From Nitrospirota bacterium (GTDB lineage Bacteria > Nitrospirota > Thermodesulfovibrionia > UBA6902), in NCBI GenBank assembly GCA_016215115.1, contig JACRLN010000040.1, positions 1-64,000 of the forward strand: a DNA stretch of 64,000 bases. The letters run 5' to 3'. This document shows positions 7,365 through 16,095 of the stretch, piece after piece. A program made the translations under genes and the position numbers. Under the pieces are notes generated by a model. The model was not told the DNA's origin and did no database searches. It saw nothing but the letters and a program-made list of their open reading frames with translations. The number at the start of each line of letters is the position of its first letter. Position 1 is the stretch's first letter.

Positions 7365-9626
7365 CTATTTCTGGTTCCTTTTTATATTCTGTACGAATTC
7401 GAGATCCCTTTTGCTCCTTTCGGTTATCCTGTCTTCAACTTCTTCCTTGCTTACCCCCATTAAAATTCTGTAAGCATTGTATTTGGTTTTACAGAAATAA
7501 ATGTCAAAGGGGTCTTTCTTCCCTTCGGTTCTGTAAAGCCTTATACCGGGGACATCTTCTTTCTGAATATACTCGAATTCCATATTCACGAGGAGGGGTT
7601 CTATATCATGTTTGTTCTGCCAGGGTATGCACGCTCCCTCCATAGTAAGGTCTATATCCATGACGGACCTTACTTTTTCAGTAACTCCTCCAACCGGGAG
7701 AATGATCTCGCCGGTTAAGGAACCGGTTATTCCAAACTTTTGACTCACAGGCTGCTGTATATAATCCGAGATTAGCCCAACATTCATTGCAACTGACGCA
7801 CTGTCGCCTTCAACACCGTCATGGGCCTGAATGTACTCGATATGCATTTCGTACCCTGCATAAGGCGCCCCGACATTATGAAGAAGTCTCTTTATTGAGG
7901 CCCGGACATTTTCAGCGGCGGCTTTGGCAATTTCACCTATTTTCCCGGGAGCCGTGATGACGTCAGAGCCGCCTGCATTTATCTGGCAGTGAATGGGAAG
8001 AGGCTGGCCGAACATTTGTCCGCTCGATTTTGAGCGTATTACAGCAAGACCTACTACGTAACCTATTGAATCTGTCATGGACGTGATATATTTTTTAAGG
8101 TCTTTCTTATGTTCAGTAATTTCCCTTGAGATCGCCCCTTCAATGCTTAAATGCTCACCAATAGCATTTCTGATATGCTGCGGTTCCACAAGCTGTGAAT
8201 TTTCAACTATTGCCTCAAGCTCGGCAGTTTTTATGATTCCGTTTACAGGTCTTAATATGCAGCTTAATTTCCCATCCGCACTCCTGCACCGGAGTTCCTT
8301 AACAATCTCGGCAACGGCATTCCTCGAAAACTCACGAACCTTTAGCTGATAGTCGAGCGGCAGTCTTTTACCATAAATCTGTTCGCTTCTCCTTCTCACT
8401 CCCATGTGTCCTTCTTTTTCCATTACCTTGCCCCAGGTATTTTTAAATTCTATGTCGAGGTTTTCTATCTCCTGTTTTATATATTGGGCCACCTGTGCTA
8501 TATTTTCTTTTGTTTCATTCACTGAACTTTCCATATTAACTATTTCGCCCTTATCTTCTATCCTGCTGAGGAAGGCCCCGTCGCCTTCATCCTGCAGATA
8601 GTTTAAGGTATCATGGTTACAGCAGGCTATGATTATATTATCAGCCTTCAGGTAGTTTTCTGACATGTCGGCAGCGCCGCTTCCCGTGTTCCTGCCGCCC
8701 TCAAGGATATATTTTTTGTTCTGCATTATTTCAAGCAGGCTCGACATGTAGCCTTCTTTTATAAGGGTCTTTAATTCATCAATATAAATAATTGGGGCTT
8801 TTGCATGAGCGCCGAGATAGGCCCTTTTATGTATGGGGGTGTGAAGATTGCCGGACTGATAGGGGTCATGTCTGAAGCCGCCTTTCATATTTTTAGAGCT
8901 GGGTTCTGATATTCTTATCATCAGGTTCGTATCTTTTCTTGGATCATATAGAATCTCCGGGACCGTGTCCGTTATGTGCTTAACGTTGGCGGATTTACTG
9001 CTGAAGGTTTCCTGCTGTATTTTTTCCTGCACCCTGTGATTGTTTTCCTGAATGAACATGAATATGGCCCCGAGGCCTGACAAGCCTGTAATAACAAAAG
9101 CAGGAGGAAAGAAAATCCCTGTGATGATGCTTAATGCTGTAATCCATAAAAGTATATTTTTAACCTTTTTGACAGAGTTAATCTGCGTATCAAGGGAAAA
9201 TTCTTCGATGCTGTTTTTTACAGCTTCAATGGCCTGGTTTACCATCAAGATGTGATTTTCTATCTTTTCAGGAGTTGCGTATGCAACACGCATATGGTTT
9301 TGGTCTTTACCAGGATAAGCAACTATGGATTCCCTGGGCCTGATATAATCTCCAAGTGATTTGTCAATGACATAATTAAACATATCTGCAAGCATTGACT
9401 TGCCTGTTCCCGGTTTGCCGACCAGAAGCAGATGTCCCCTGTTCTGGGCCACTTTCCTGATGGCTTTTTTGGCTTTATCCTGAAAAATTACTTTTTCGAT
9501 CGGGTCTTCAGGGATGGCAATCTGAGAGGTATCTTTAAAATAACTTAAATTTTTTTCGAGTGTTTGAGGGTAGAGCATGAGCTCTTTGATCCATTTATAA
9601 TCTTCGTCCCTGTAGATATTATACAT
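7365..9626 (-). CDS. LonB-type membrane ATP-dependent protease (family S16)
   Basis: A 753-aa AAA+ serine protease. Walker A is GKPGTGKS (residues 70-77) and Walker B is in APIIYIDELKTL. Two hydrophobic helices (about 157-175 and 176-193) interrupt the AAA+ domain, as in archaeal-type LonB, which is membrane-anchored. The proteolytic domain has the Ser of VEGDSASVAM and the Lys of PVGGVTEKVRSV, the expected Ser-Lys dyad. It lacks the N-terminal LAN domain of LonA. Its start overlaps the end of the upstream 394-aa gene by eight bases, so the two are co-translated. Expected role: degradation of unfolded or specific membrane and cytosolic proteins. Confidence 0.92.
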   Translation of the reverse strand: MYNIYRDEDYKWIKELMLYPQTLEKNLSYFKDTSQIAIPEDPIEKVIFQDKAKKAIRKVAQNRGHLLLVGKPGTGKSMLADMFNYVIDKSLGDYIRPRESIVAYPGKDQNHMRVAYATPEKIENHILMVNQAIEAVKNSIEEFSLDTQINSVKKVKNILLWITALSIITGIFFPPAFVITGLSGLGAIFMFIQENNHRVQEKIQQETFSSKSANVKHITDTVPEILYDPRKDTNLMIRISEPSSKNMKGGFRHDPYQSGNLHTPIHKRAYLGAHAKAPIIYIDELKTLIKEGYMSSLLEIMQNKKYILEGGRNTGSGAADMSENYLKADNIIIACCNHDTLNYLQDEGDGAFLSRIEDKGEIVNMESSVNETKENIAQVAQYIKQEIENLDIEFKNTWGKVMEKEGHMGVRRRSEQIYGKRLPLDYQLKVREFSRNAVAEIVKELRCRSADGKLSCILRPVNGIIKTAELEAIVENSQLVEPQHIRNAIGEHLSIEGAISREITEHKKDLKKYITSMTDSIGYVVGLAVIRSKSSGQMFGQPLPIHCQINAGGSDVITAPGKIGEIAKAAAENVRASIKRLLHNVGAPYAGYEMHIEYIQAHDGVEGDSASVAMNVGLISDYIQQPVSQKFGITGSLTGEIILPVGGVTEKVRSVMDIDLTMEGACIPWQNKHDIEPLLVNMEFEYIQKEDVPGIRLYRTEGKKDPFDIYFCKTKYNAYRILMGVSKEEVEDRITERSKRDLEFVQNIKRNQK

Positions 9627-10803
9627 TTTGATACCCGCTCATGGAATCCAGTAAATACAGCTTGCCTATGTCGGATGGAGGCGCCTTTTTATTTATTTCC
9701 GAATATAACAGGGGCAGCTTGCTTTTTATCGGTTCAAGCGCTTTTATATCATGGAGCACCGAAATATTTATGAACAGCTTCTGTTTTTCTGCTTCAGTTT
9801 TGGGAATGTAATTAAATGAAACTATGCTCTGATGGTCATTCAGCATGCTTGCGATTGACGCTTTTGCAACCTGATTCATTTCATACATATCAAATACTTT
9901 CCGGTATGTCAGGGGCAGGTATTTCTCGGTATAACTCTTCTCCAGTTTTTTTGAGAAAAATAACTTTAAAGGTTTTGCGCCGCCTTCAACGCAAAGGGCG
10001 AGAGCCTCTTTCAGTTTCGGGTCGGTTTTTATTGATTGTTCCAAAATATGCATGAAATGAACGAGCTCACTGTCATGGACCCAGTATTTCAACTGGTAAT
10101 TCTCTTTAAGAACACAATATTTGGTCTGGTTATCCTGTGTGAACCGTATTAAACGGTAAAATATATGTGCATTAAATGAATGAAAATTGAAACCGCGCAT
10201 TTCAAACAGGCCCTTTGAGAGATAAGCCTTGTTGAAAACAATGTTGACTTTCTTTGATATCGAATTCATGATATAGTTTAACTTCTCATTTACATTTCCC
10301 TGTAAGTTTAATTGATACCGGTTGCTGCCGATATCCTCGCACATGGCTGTAATATCATCTATCTTTTCACCATTTAATCCGGCAAGTTTTTTTAATACAG
10401 GGTCAAAGGGCCTGAGCAGTTCATTGATCTTTATGAAATGTTTATTTAAATCCTCATCCTGAAATGCCGGGGTTCCGATTTTTGATGTCGATATGAATTC
10501 TTCAACAAAAGGGGCGCCGTTAGAAGAGCGCTTTTTATCCGGGAAGAGTTTTTTTAGTATCCTTCCTGCAATTCCTGATGGAGATTTACTGTGTTTTACC
10601 CTGCAGCCTATCACCTTTTCTTCTACTGTTACCGGGTTTGGATTAAGTAAATAGCCGGCAAGTTCCGATATCCTGTATTCCGTGACCGGCTTTGAAACAG
10701 GTTGTTCACAGATATTACTCAAATCCAGATTGACAAATCTGCCTTCAGAAATTATCCAGATATCGTTTGTCTCTTTTTCTTTTTTGTTTTCACTAACAAA
10801 CAT
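9619..10803 (-). CDS. Unknown protein coupled to the LonB-like protease
   Basis: I do not recognise this 394-aa protein. It has no signal peptide or clear transmembrane segment, a basic, flexible N-terminal third (KKLFPDKKRSS) and a longer mixed alpha/beta part containing several Phe/Tyr-rich stretches. The eight-base overlap with the lon gene downstream implies tight coupling, so it could be an adaptor, substrate or regulator of the protease. The ATG at 10801-10803 has no strong ribosome binding site. No catalytic motif was found. Confidence 0.8.
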   Translation of the reverse strand: MFVSENKKEKETNDIWIISEGRFVNLDLSNICEQPVSKPVTEYRISELAGYLLNPNPVTVEEKVIGCRVKHSKSPSGIAGRILKKLFPDKKRSSNGAPFVEEFISTSKIGTPAFQDEDLNKHFIKINELLRPFDPVLKKLAGLNGEKIDDITAMCEDIGSNRYQLNLQGNVNEKLNYIMNSISKKVNIVFNKAYLSKGLFEMRGFNFHSFNAHIFYRLIRFTQDNQTKYCVLKENYQLKYWVHDSELVHFMHILEQSIKTDPKLKEALALCVEGGAKPLKLFFSKKLEKSYTEKYLPLTYRKVFDMYEMNQVAKASIASMLNDHQSIVSFNYIPKTEAEKQKLFINISVLHDIKALEPIKSKLPLLYSEINKKAPPSDIGKLYLLDSMSGYQNV

Positions 10804-10951
10804 GTTAATAAATAAAGGACTTCTGCTGTAATTAATATTATTGAGTTGACATTTATATTATAATTCGGCACAGAGGAGCATTTTCTTGAGAACAGATATA
10901 TTTTTTTGTCCCGGAGATGTAATTTTGTTGAGGAGCATGAAAATCTATTTT

Positions 10952-11042
10952 CCCCCTTTGTAAAAGGGGGGGCAAGGGGGGATTTTGAAAACAGATAATT
11001 TATTTATAAAATCTCCCCTAACCCCTCTTTGCCTAAGAGGGG
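10952..11042. repeat. CCCCCTTT/AAAGGGGG composite palindrome
   Basis: CCCCCTTTGTAAAAGGGGGGG, then AAGGGGGGATTTTG, then AAAATCTCCCC and CCCCTCTTTGCCTAAGAGGGG. Same design as the 3460-3543 copy. Its right end overlaps the annotated TTG start (11029) of the next ORF, which argues for a later start there. Confidence 0.8.
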
Positions 11043-11055
11043 TATTTTTAAATCA

Positions 11056-11709
11056 ATGACATTAAGGATTAAGGTTTTTGCAGAAATATACGATAAGATA
11101 ATTAGAGAAATTCGGAAGCGTGGTTTGAGTATGTTAAAAAGTTCTGAAATTGATACGGGGCATCCTTTAAGAAAGCTTTTCAGGAACGCCCTGGAATACG
11201 GGTTTAAACTTAACCCCACAGACAAGATCGGGATTGCAGATTATATAGAGGAGCAGATCCTTTGTGAATTTGTCCACTTAGACAGTCTCTACAAGATCAG
11301 AGATGCGGAAGGCAGAAGCCTTGAAGATATAGCCGATATGCTGACTGAAGGCGATGTGCTCCTTAATGCTCAGAGTTTTGACAGGGAATTCCAGGTTCAT
11401 AAGCATATAGGAGATTATACACTCTTTATGCTTGGTATGTTTCCCTCGGCCCTTTGCGGGAAGAAGGGCAAGGAGCTGCTTCTCGGCAGTATTATTGTTC
11501 CAGGTGCAAGCCTTTCCGAACTTTATATAATCCAGGGTCAGCGGTCTTACAGGATTGCCTCGGAATTTACCCACAAAGAATTATTCCTGGAACTTTCACT
11601 GAACTTCCAGAAATACCAGGCTGTTATTGAGATTGTGAGAACATATTTTGAGTCAACAAGAAACAGCGCATTTCTCAGGGCCCAAAAGATAATCGGCGGG
11701 ACGGGGTAA
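11056..11709 (+). CDS. Conserved-looking protein of unknown function
   Basis: I do not recognise it. The ORF track begins at a TTG inside a palindromic repeat (11029); the first ATG is at 11056 (MTLRIKVFAEIY) and another plausible one is at 11131 (MLKSSEIDTGH, after GGAAG). The sequence looks like a soluble mostly helical protein of 190-217 residues with no signal peptide. It has a well-formed domain (FVHLDSLYKIRDAEGRSLEDIADML) and an acidic/hydrophobic balance typical of real genes. It is transcribed divergently from the 394-aa/lonB pair, so it could share their regulation. Confidence 0.65.
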   Translation: MTLRIKVFAEIYDKIIREIRKRGLSMLKSSEIDTGHPLRKLFRNALEYGFKLNPTDKIGIADYIEEQILCEFVHLDSLYKIRDAEGRSLEDIADMLTEGDVLLNAQSFDREFQVHKHIGDYTLFMLGMFPSALCGKKGKELLLGSIIVPGASLSELYIIQGQRSYRIASEFTHKELFLELSLNFQKYQAVIEIVRTYFESTRNSAFLRAQKIIGGTG

Positions 11710-11754
11710 CTACCTCTTAATGAGGTCTGTTTATAAATGTCATTTTTTATTTTT

Positions 11755-11923
11755 GTCATGCCCGAAGTCTGTAATCGGGCATCCATGTTTTGACAGAGCT
11801 TGTCCTGAGTCAGTGTTACACTTCGACAAGCTCAGTGTGACACTTATCAAAGGGCTCACCATGACGATTGTCAACCTGAGCCTGTCGAAGGGTGGATTCC
11901 CGCTTACTGACTGCGGGAATGAC
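11755..11923. repeat. Nested dispersed repeats
   Basis: The outer ends are half-elements of the GTCATTCCCG family (GTCATGCCCGA...TCGGGCATCCA on the left, GGATTCCCGC...GCGGGAATGAC on the right). Between them lies a second family built on CTTCGACAAGCTCAG and CCTGAGCCTGTCGAAGG. One repeat family therefore appears inserted into the other. The ORF called here (11720-12013) is explained by the repeats and is not annotated as a gene. Confidence 0.75.
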
Positions 11924-12101
11924 AAGCTATGCAGCCTTTCTTATGAACTCTTTAGTAACCTGTTGCGGTCCCAGTCGTCAGCAAATCCCTGCAACATGGA
12001 CGCAGGGTTTTAAACCTTGTTAAGACTTTTAGGGGTAAAATGCCTTATTTGACATCATAATATTTTGCGGTTAATATTTGAGTAGAAACAGCGGAGATAA
12101 T

Positions 12102-13799
12102 ATGAAAGACGATTACAAGACAAAAGAAGATCTCATGAAAGAACTGGATGAAGTGAACAGGAAGGTTGTAGAGATTGAAAACTGCAAAAGTGAGTTCCGG
12201 AAAGTGCAGGAGAAATATGAAAAGCTTTTAAATTCTGCTCCTGATGCACTGGTATTTGTGAATAACCAAGGCAGGATTGTCATGGTAAATGCGCGCACTG
12301 AGAAGATGTTCGGATATGTTAATAATGAAGTTGCCGGTAAAGGGCTTGAGATGTTGATTCCGGAGCGCTTCCGGAGCAAACACCGCGAACATGTTGCGGA
12401 ATTTTTCCTGAAACCCAGGGTTCATCCAATGGGCTCGAGTTTTGAAATTTATGCATTAAAAAAAGACGGGGAAGAGTTTCCGGTTGATGTAACTTTAAGC
12501 CCCTTGAATACCGATGAGGGCCTGCTTATAACCGCAGCCGTAAGAGATATTACAAAACGCAAACAGGCAGAAGATCAGATCGAACTGAATTACCATATTC
12601 AGAGAGTAATAAATTCAATGCTTAAGATATCATTGGAACCGCTATCATTAGAGGAACAGTTTGAACGCATTCTGGATTTAATGATTTCCATCCCGCATCT
12701 TTCACTGCAGTCAAAAGTAGCAATATATTTTGCAGAAGATGATAAGCCGGAAGTTCTTGTGATGAAAGCACATCGGGGGTTCTCGAAGGAGGAGCGTATC
12801 CCCTGTCAAAGAATCCCTTTTGGTAAGTGCCTCTGCGGTATGGCGGCGTCGCTTTCCGAGACGGTCTATTCTAACCACATCAATAAGCGTCACGAGATTC
12901 ACAATGAAAAGATATTCCCCCATGGCCACTACTGTGTGCCTATTGTATCAGGCGGGCATACACTCGGATTGCTTAATGTGTATATAAGAGAAGGACATAA
13001 AAGGAGCGGCGGAGAAGAGGAATTTCTTACCTCTGTTTCGAGCACACTTGCGAGCATTATTAAACATGATAAAACCGATCAGGAAAAGAAACACCTTCAG
13101 GTACAACTTGCTCAGTCTGAAAAGCTCGCAGCCCTCGGCAGGTTTACAGCTAATGTGGCTCATGAAATACGGAATCCTCTCACTGCGATCGGGGGCTTTG
13201 CGAGGAGACTGGATAAGAATATTCCTGCAGGAACAAAAGAAAAAGAATACGCCAATTTCATAATTACAGAAGTGACCAGGCTCGAAGGTATTCTGAAAAA
13301 TGTTCTGGCCTTTTCGCGGGACATTACGCCGCACCCTGAAAAGCACAATATTCATGAAATCATTGAAAGAGTTCTGAAAATAAATGAAGAAACATGCAGG
13401 GAAAAATCTATTGCGGTACATACATCATATAACGATATGACGCCTATTTTCATTGATGAAACACACGTTCATGAGGCTGTCGAAAATATTGTTCTAAATG
13501 CTATTGATTCAATGCCCGCAGGCGGTTCGCTCAATATTACAACTGATAAAAAAGTAATAGAAGGCATACCCTTTATGTATGTAGAGGTAAAAGATACGGG
13601 GGTGGGGATTCCACAGAATAAACTGGATATGATTTTTGAGCCTTTTTTCACTACAAAGATAACCCAGAAAAGTACAGGACTGGGTCTATCAATAACCAAA
13701 AAATTTGTGGAAGAACACGGGGGCTTTATCGAGGTAGAGAGTGTGGCAGATGCAGGCACAACTTTTACTCTTTATTTCCCGTACAGACTGAAACCATAA
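12102..13799 (+). CDS. PAS-GAF sensor histidine kinase
   Basis: A soluble sensor kinase of about 565 residues. The ATG at 12102 follows GCGGAGATAAT, better than the TTG at 12078 in the track. In order: a short N-terminal coiled coil, a PAS domain (ALVFVNNQGRIVMVNARTEKMFGY...GLLITAAVRDITKRK), a GAF-like domain (about 165-320), a HisKA phosphoacceptor (NVAHEIRNPLTAIGGF, His in AHE) and a HATPase_c domain with N-box (ENIVLNAIDSMP), DTGVGI and STGLGLSI. No transmembrane segments, so it senses a cytoplasmic signal. No response regulator gene is next to it, making it an orphan kinase. The GAF has Cys-rich CQRIPFGKCLCG, which might bind a cofactor. Confidence 0.9.
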   Translation: MKDDYKTKEDLMKELDEVNRKVVEIENCKSEFRKVQEKYEKLLNSAPDALVFVNNQGRIVMVNARTEKMFGYVNNEVAGKGLEMLIPERFRSKHREHVAEFFLKPRVHPMGSSFEIYALKKDGEEFPVDVTLSPLNTDEGLLITAAVRDITKRKQAEDQIELNYHIQRVINSMLKISLEPLSLEEQFERILDLMISIPHLSLQSKVAIYFAEDDKPEVLVMKAHRGFSKEERIPCQRIPFGKCLCGMAASLSETVYSNHINKRHEIHNEKIFPHGHYCVPIVSGGHTLGLLNVYIREGHKRSGGEEEFLTSVSSTLASIIKHDKTDQEKKHLQVQLAQSEKLAALGRFTANVAHEIRNPLTAIGGFARRLDKNIPAGTKEKEYANFIITEVTRLEGILKNVLAFSRDITPHPEKHNIHEIIERVLKINEETCREKSIAVHTSYNDMTPIFIDETHVHEAVENIVLNAIDSMPAGGSLNITTDKKVIEGIPFMYVEVKDTGVGIPQNKLDMIFEPFFTTKITQKSTGLGLSITKKFVEEHGGFIEVESVADAGTTFTLYFPYRLKP

Positions 13800-13823
13800 A
13801 TTGCAAATGTAAGGACTTCTAAT

Positions 13824-14515
13824 TTAAACCATCCCCCTGTCCAGTGTTCTATACTGTATTGCTTCGGAGATATGTTCTGCCTGAATGTTTTCTGACCCTG
13901 TTAAATCGGCGATTGTGCGGCTTACTTTCAGTATCCTCGTGTACGCCTGGGCAGATAGTCCGAGTTTGTGCATTGCAGTTTCTATGATATTCTGCGCGTC
14001 AGGATTAAGGACACAGTATTTCTTTATATGTTTTGAACGCATTTTGGAATTTGAATATATATTGTCTTTCTTAAATCTTTCGATCTGGAGGCGCCGGGCT
14101 TTTTGTATCCTCTCACGGATAGTCTTCGAGGATTCTCCGCAATATTCAGTTGAGAGATCTTTGCCGTCGCCGTCATTAAGGAGAATTTTCCCCAACAGAT
14201 CTAATCCCTGCTGGAACCGTTCGTGATCAGAATGTTTTCGACAGGTATATCGAGCTTATTCTTTTGACGATAATGCTCAGAGATATATTCTCTCAGTTTC
14301 AGATAACCTTCTGAATTGCTATATTGGAAAATATCACGCCCATGTATACGAAATACCGCATTTGTAGCCTTCTCAAGTTCCTCGGCAGGAAAATATTCCC
14401 TATTAGGAAGTCCGCCCGCAAATGAAATTATCGCAGGGTCGAGAGCAACCTTGAGTATTTTACGAATGAATGAACGGGGGACATCAGTGATCCGGTCAGA
14501 AAATATGCTGTCCAT
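13824..14515 (-). pseudogene. Aminotransferase/ComM fusion scar (two truncated genes plus a frameshift)
   Basis: Read on the minus strand, 14515 to about 14166 encodes the N-terminus of a PLP-dependent class I aminotransferase (IISFAGGLPNREYFPAEEL...ILITNGS). A missing base breaks the frame just after NGS; shifting frame restores QQGLDLLGKILLNDGD, the expected continuation. Immediately after that, the frame runs without a stop into KDLSTEYCGESSKTIRERI..., the last 110 or so residues of a ComM/YifB protein, which match the intact yifB at 24986-26518 closely. So a deletion joined the 5' part of an aminotransferase gene to the 3' end of a second yifB copy. The ORF track shows it as two pieces (14201-14515 and 13824-14195). 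Neither function should survive. Confidence 0.88.
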
Positions 14516-14669
14516 TAATTCCCTTCATAGTGTTTGTTAATATAGCGCTGAATTGTCCGATCAGACTTTAGAATAGTAACATGCGATTGGACAATTTGAA
14601 TATTATAACCCATAGCATGTCAGATATTTTTAATAACTTCCCGGTCACGTCCAATAAAGCGGGAGATAG

Positions 14670-14704
14670 AAGGGGAAGCGGTGGGATCTTCATCGCTTCC
14701 CCTT
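14670..14704 (-). terminator. 11-bp-stem terminator after the ars-type operon
   Basis: AAGGGGAAGCG and CGCTTCCCCTT form a perfect 11-bp stem with a 13-base loop, 15 bases after the stop of the AhpD-like gene. On the minus strand the T-tract is weak; on the plus strand TTTT follows. Confidence 0.6.
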
Positions 14705-14718
14705 TTCCATAAGAAGCA

Positions 14719-14958
14719 TTAAGTGCCAACCGGGCAGCATTTTTCTTCCTTAACATCGCCGAATAAATTTCCTGCATTTTGTCTGGTTTTCTTATGCGCT
14801 CCCATTTTTACACTTTCTGCTACCTGAATTGCAGCCTGCATTTCTTCTTTAGTCAATCCGGCTTCGATCGCTTTTTGCTTATGGTATTCCATACAGGGTC
14901 GGCAATTCACGCCATAGGCTACGCCTAATGCTATCATCTCTTCGATCTTCTTGTTCAT
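14719..14958 (-). CDS. Carboxymuconolactone decarboxylase / AhpD-like small protein
   Basis: A 79-aa single-domain protein of the CMD/AhpD superfamily. The CxxC-type redox motif is CRPCMEYHKQKA, with the conserved downstream His, and the helical EEMQAAIQVAESVKMGAHKKTRQNA segment. It is likely a thiol-based peroxidase or reductase partner. It is the last gene of the operon with arsR, arsM and the Cys-rich miniprotein, so its redox role may concern arsenic or thiol stress (inference). The C-terminus adds a second Cys pair (EEKCCPVGT), like the Cys-rich miniprotein next to it. Confidence 0.85.
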   Translation of the reverse strand: MNKKIEEMIALGVAYGVNCRPCMEYHKQKAIEAGLTKEEMQAAIQVAESVKMGAHKKTRQNAGNLFGDVKEEKCCPVGT

Positions 14959-15028
14959 GATATGCTTTTACCTCCTTTTTAAACTGTATTTGATCATAAC
15001 TCGTTTTTCTCTCTCTGTTCATACCGGA

Positions 15029-15187
15029 TCAGCAACAGCAGCTTTTGTCGTTAGTCTTCTTCTGTTTATCACAAAAAGACTTGAACAATTGAAAGCAGTT
15101 GCCATCTTTGATTTTCGTGCCGGTGATCTCAATGCTGTAGCCGTTCTCGATCTCGGTAGTCTTTATCTGGCAGCAATCTTTTTCCAT
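15029..15187 (-). CDS. Unlisted 52-aa Cys-rich protein of the ars-type operon
   Basis: Missed by the ORF track because of its length. An ATG at 15187 follows GAAAGGAGGTGAGAAC, a near-perfect ribosome binding site, and the frame runs 52 codons to TGA at 15029. The product begins MEKDCCQIKTTEIENGYSIE and ends NDKSCCC. It has two Cys-rich ends, a CC near residue 5 and a CCC C-terminus, with single Cys at about residues 32 and 39. There is no signal peptide. It lies between arsM and the AhpD-like gene. Clustered thiols suggest binding of As(III) or another soft metal, perhaps as a metallochaperone for ArsM; that is inference only. Confidence 0.8.
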   Translation of the reverse strand: MEKDCCQIKTTEIENGYSIEITGTKIKDGNCFQLFKSFCDKQKKTNDKSCCC

Positions 15188-15231
15188 ATGTTCTCACCTC
15201 CTTTCTTTCCTGATTCGTCCCTCCGCAAGCG

Positions 15232-16032
15232 TTACTTGCGGGCTTCGATGTAAATGCTTACTGCATATTCATCAAGATCCTGTCCATCTTCCAAACTGTC
15301 CAAAATGGCCCTGCCTATGGGGTCTTTTGTTTCAGGATCAATGCAGATGGATGTTCCTTTGGAAGTGATCTTTACATCTTTCAATCCTGAAGACTCTACG
15401 GACTTTTTATACTCGTCGACAAGAAGCGCCCCGCTTATGCAGCCCACATAAGCATCCATGCTCTTCTGGACTTTCTCCGGGAGTTTTTTATTAAGGGCAA
15501 TATCGGAGATGGCTACTCTTCCACCCGGTTTTAATACTCTGTAGATCTCCTGAAAAACTTTTTGCTTGTCAGGTGATAAGTTGATGACGCAGTTTGATAT
15601 GACCGCGTCAACAGAGTTGTCAGCAACGGGCAGACTCTCGATCTCTCCGAGCCTGAATTCAACATTCTTTATTTTGTTCTTCTTTGCATTTTCACGTGCC
15701 TTCTCAATCATTTGGGGCGTCATATCCACACCGATGATCTTGCCGTTCCTGCCGACTTTGTCTGCTGCAAGAAAACAGTCAAAACCAGCGCCCGAACCGA
15801 GGTCCAGTACGGTTTCGCCTTTCTTAAGACCTGCTAAAGCAGTTGGATTACCGCAGCTGAGAGCCAGATTCGCCTCATCAGGTATTGCATTCAATTCTGT
15901 CTCTGAATAGCCGATCGATCTGGCAAATTCCCTCGCATCCGGGCCGCAAGTGCCGCACCCGCAGCCGTTTTTTGCCTGTGCGATCTTACCGTAGGCTTTT
16001 TTTACCAGTTCTCTTGTTTCTGATCTTTTCAT
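15232..16032 (-). CDS. arsM: Arsenite methyltransferase
   Basis: SAM-dependent methyltransferase of 266 residues that converts As(III) to methylated arsenicals. The SAM-binding motif I is VLDLGSGAGFDCF (about residues 75-87), with GVDMTPQMIEKAR and DAVISNCVINLSPDK following. Cys60 (LALSCGNP), Cys148 (ISNCVINL) and Cys198 (YVGCISGALL) match the three conserved arsenic-binding Cys of ArsM proteins. The N-terminus has an extra CGCGTCG cluster. The start has a good site (AAAGGAGGTGAG). It lies between arsR and the Cys-rich miniprotein. Confidence 0.93.
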   Translation of the reverse strand: MKRSETRELVKKAYGKIAQAKNGCGCGTCGPDAREFARSIGYSETELNAIPDEANLALSCGNPTALAGLKKGETVLDLGSGAGFDCFLAADKVGRNGKIIGVDMTPQMIEKARENAKKNKIKNVEFRLGEIESLPVADNSVDAVISNCVINLSPDKQKVFQEIYRVLKPGGRVAISDIALNKKLPEKVQKSMDAYVGCISGALLVDEYKKSVESSGLKDVKITSKGTSICIDPETKDPIGRAILDSLEDGQDLDEYAVSIYIEARK

Positions 16033-16095
16033 TTATCTCACCTCCTTTCATTGTCTAATAGTTTCACAACAATCGAACAAACCCAATAAAAAAAA

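Noticed and set aside
11720-12013. 97-aa ORF after the 226-aa gene
   Set aside because: Almost all of it is dispersed repeat sequence; the opposite strand also has an ORF of the same kind.
14568-14777. 69-aa ORF on the minus strand
   Set aside because: It runs through the likely operon terminator at 14670-14704 and overlaps the AhpD-like gene in another frame.
14951-15253. 100-aa plus-strand ORF over the ars operon
   Set aside because: It is the antisense shadow of the Cys-rich miniprotein, whose ribosome binding site and operon position are far better.
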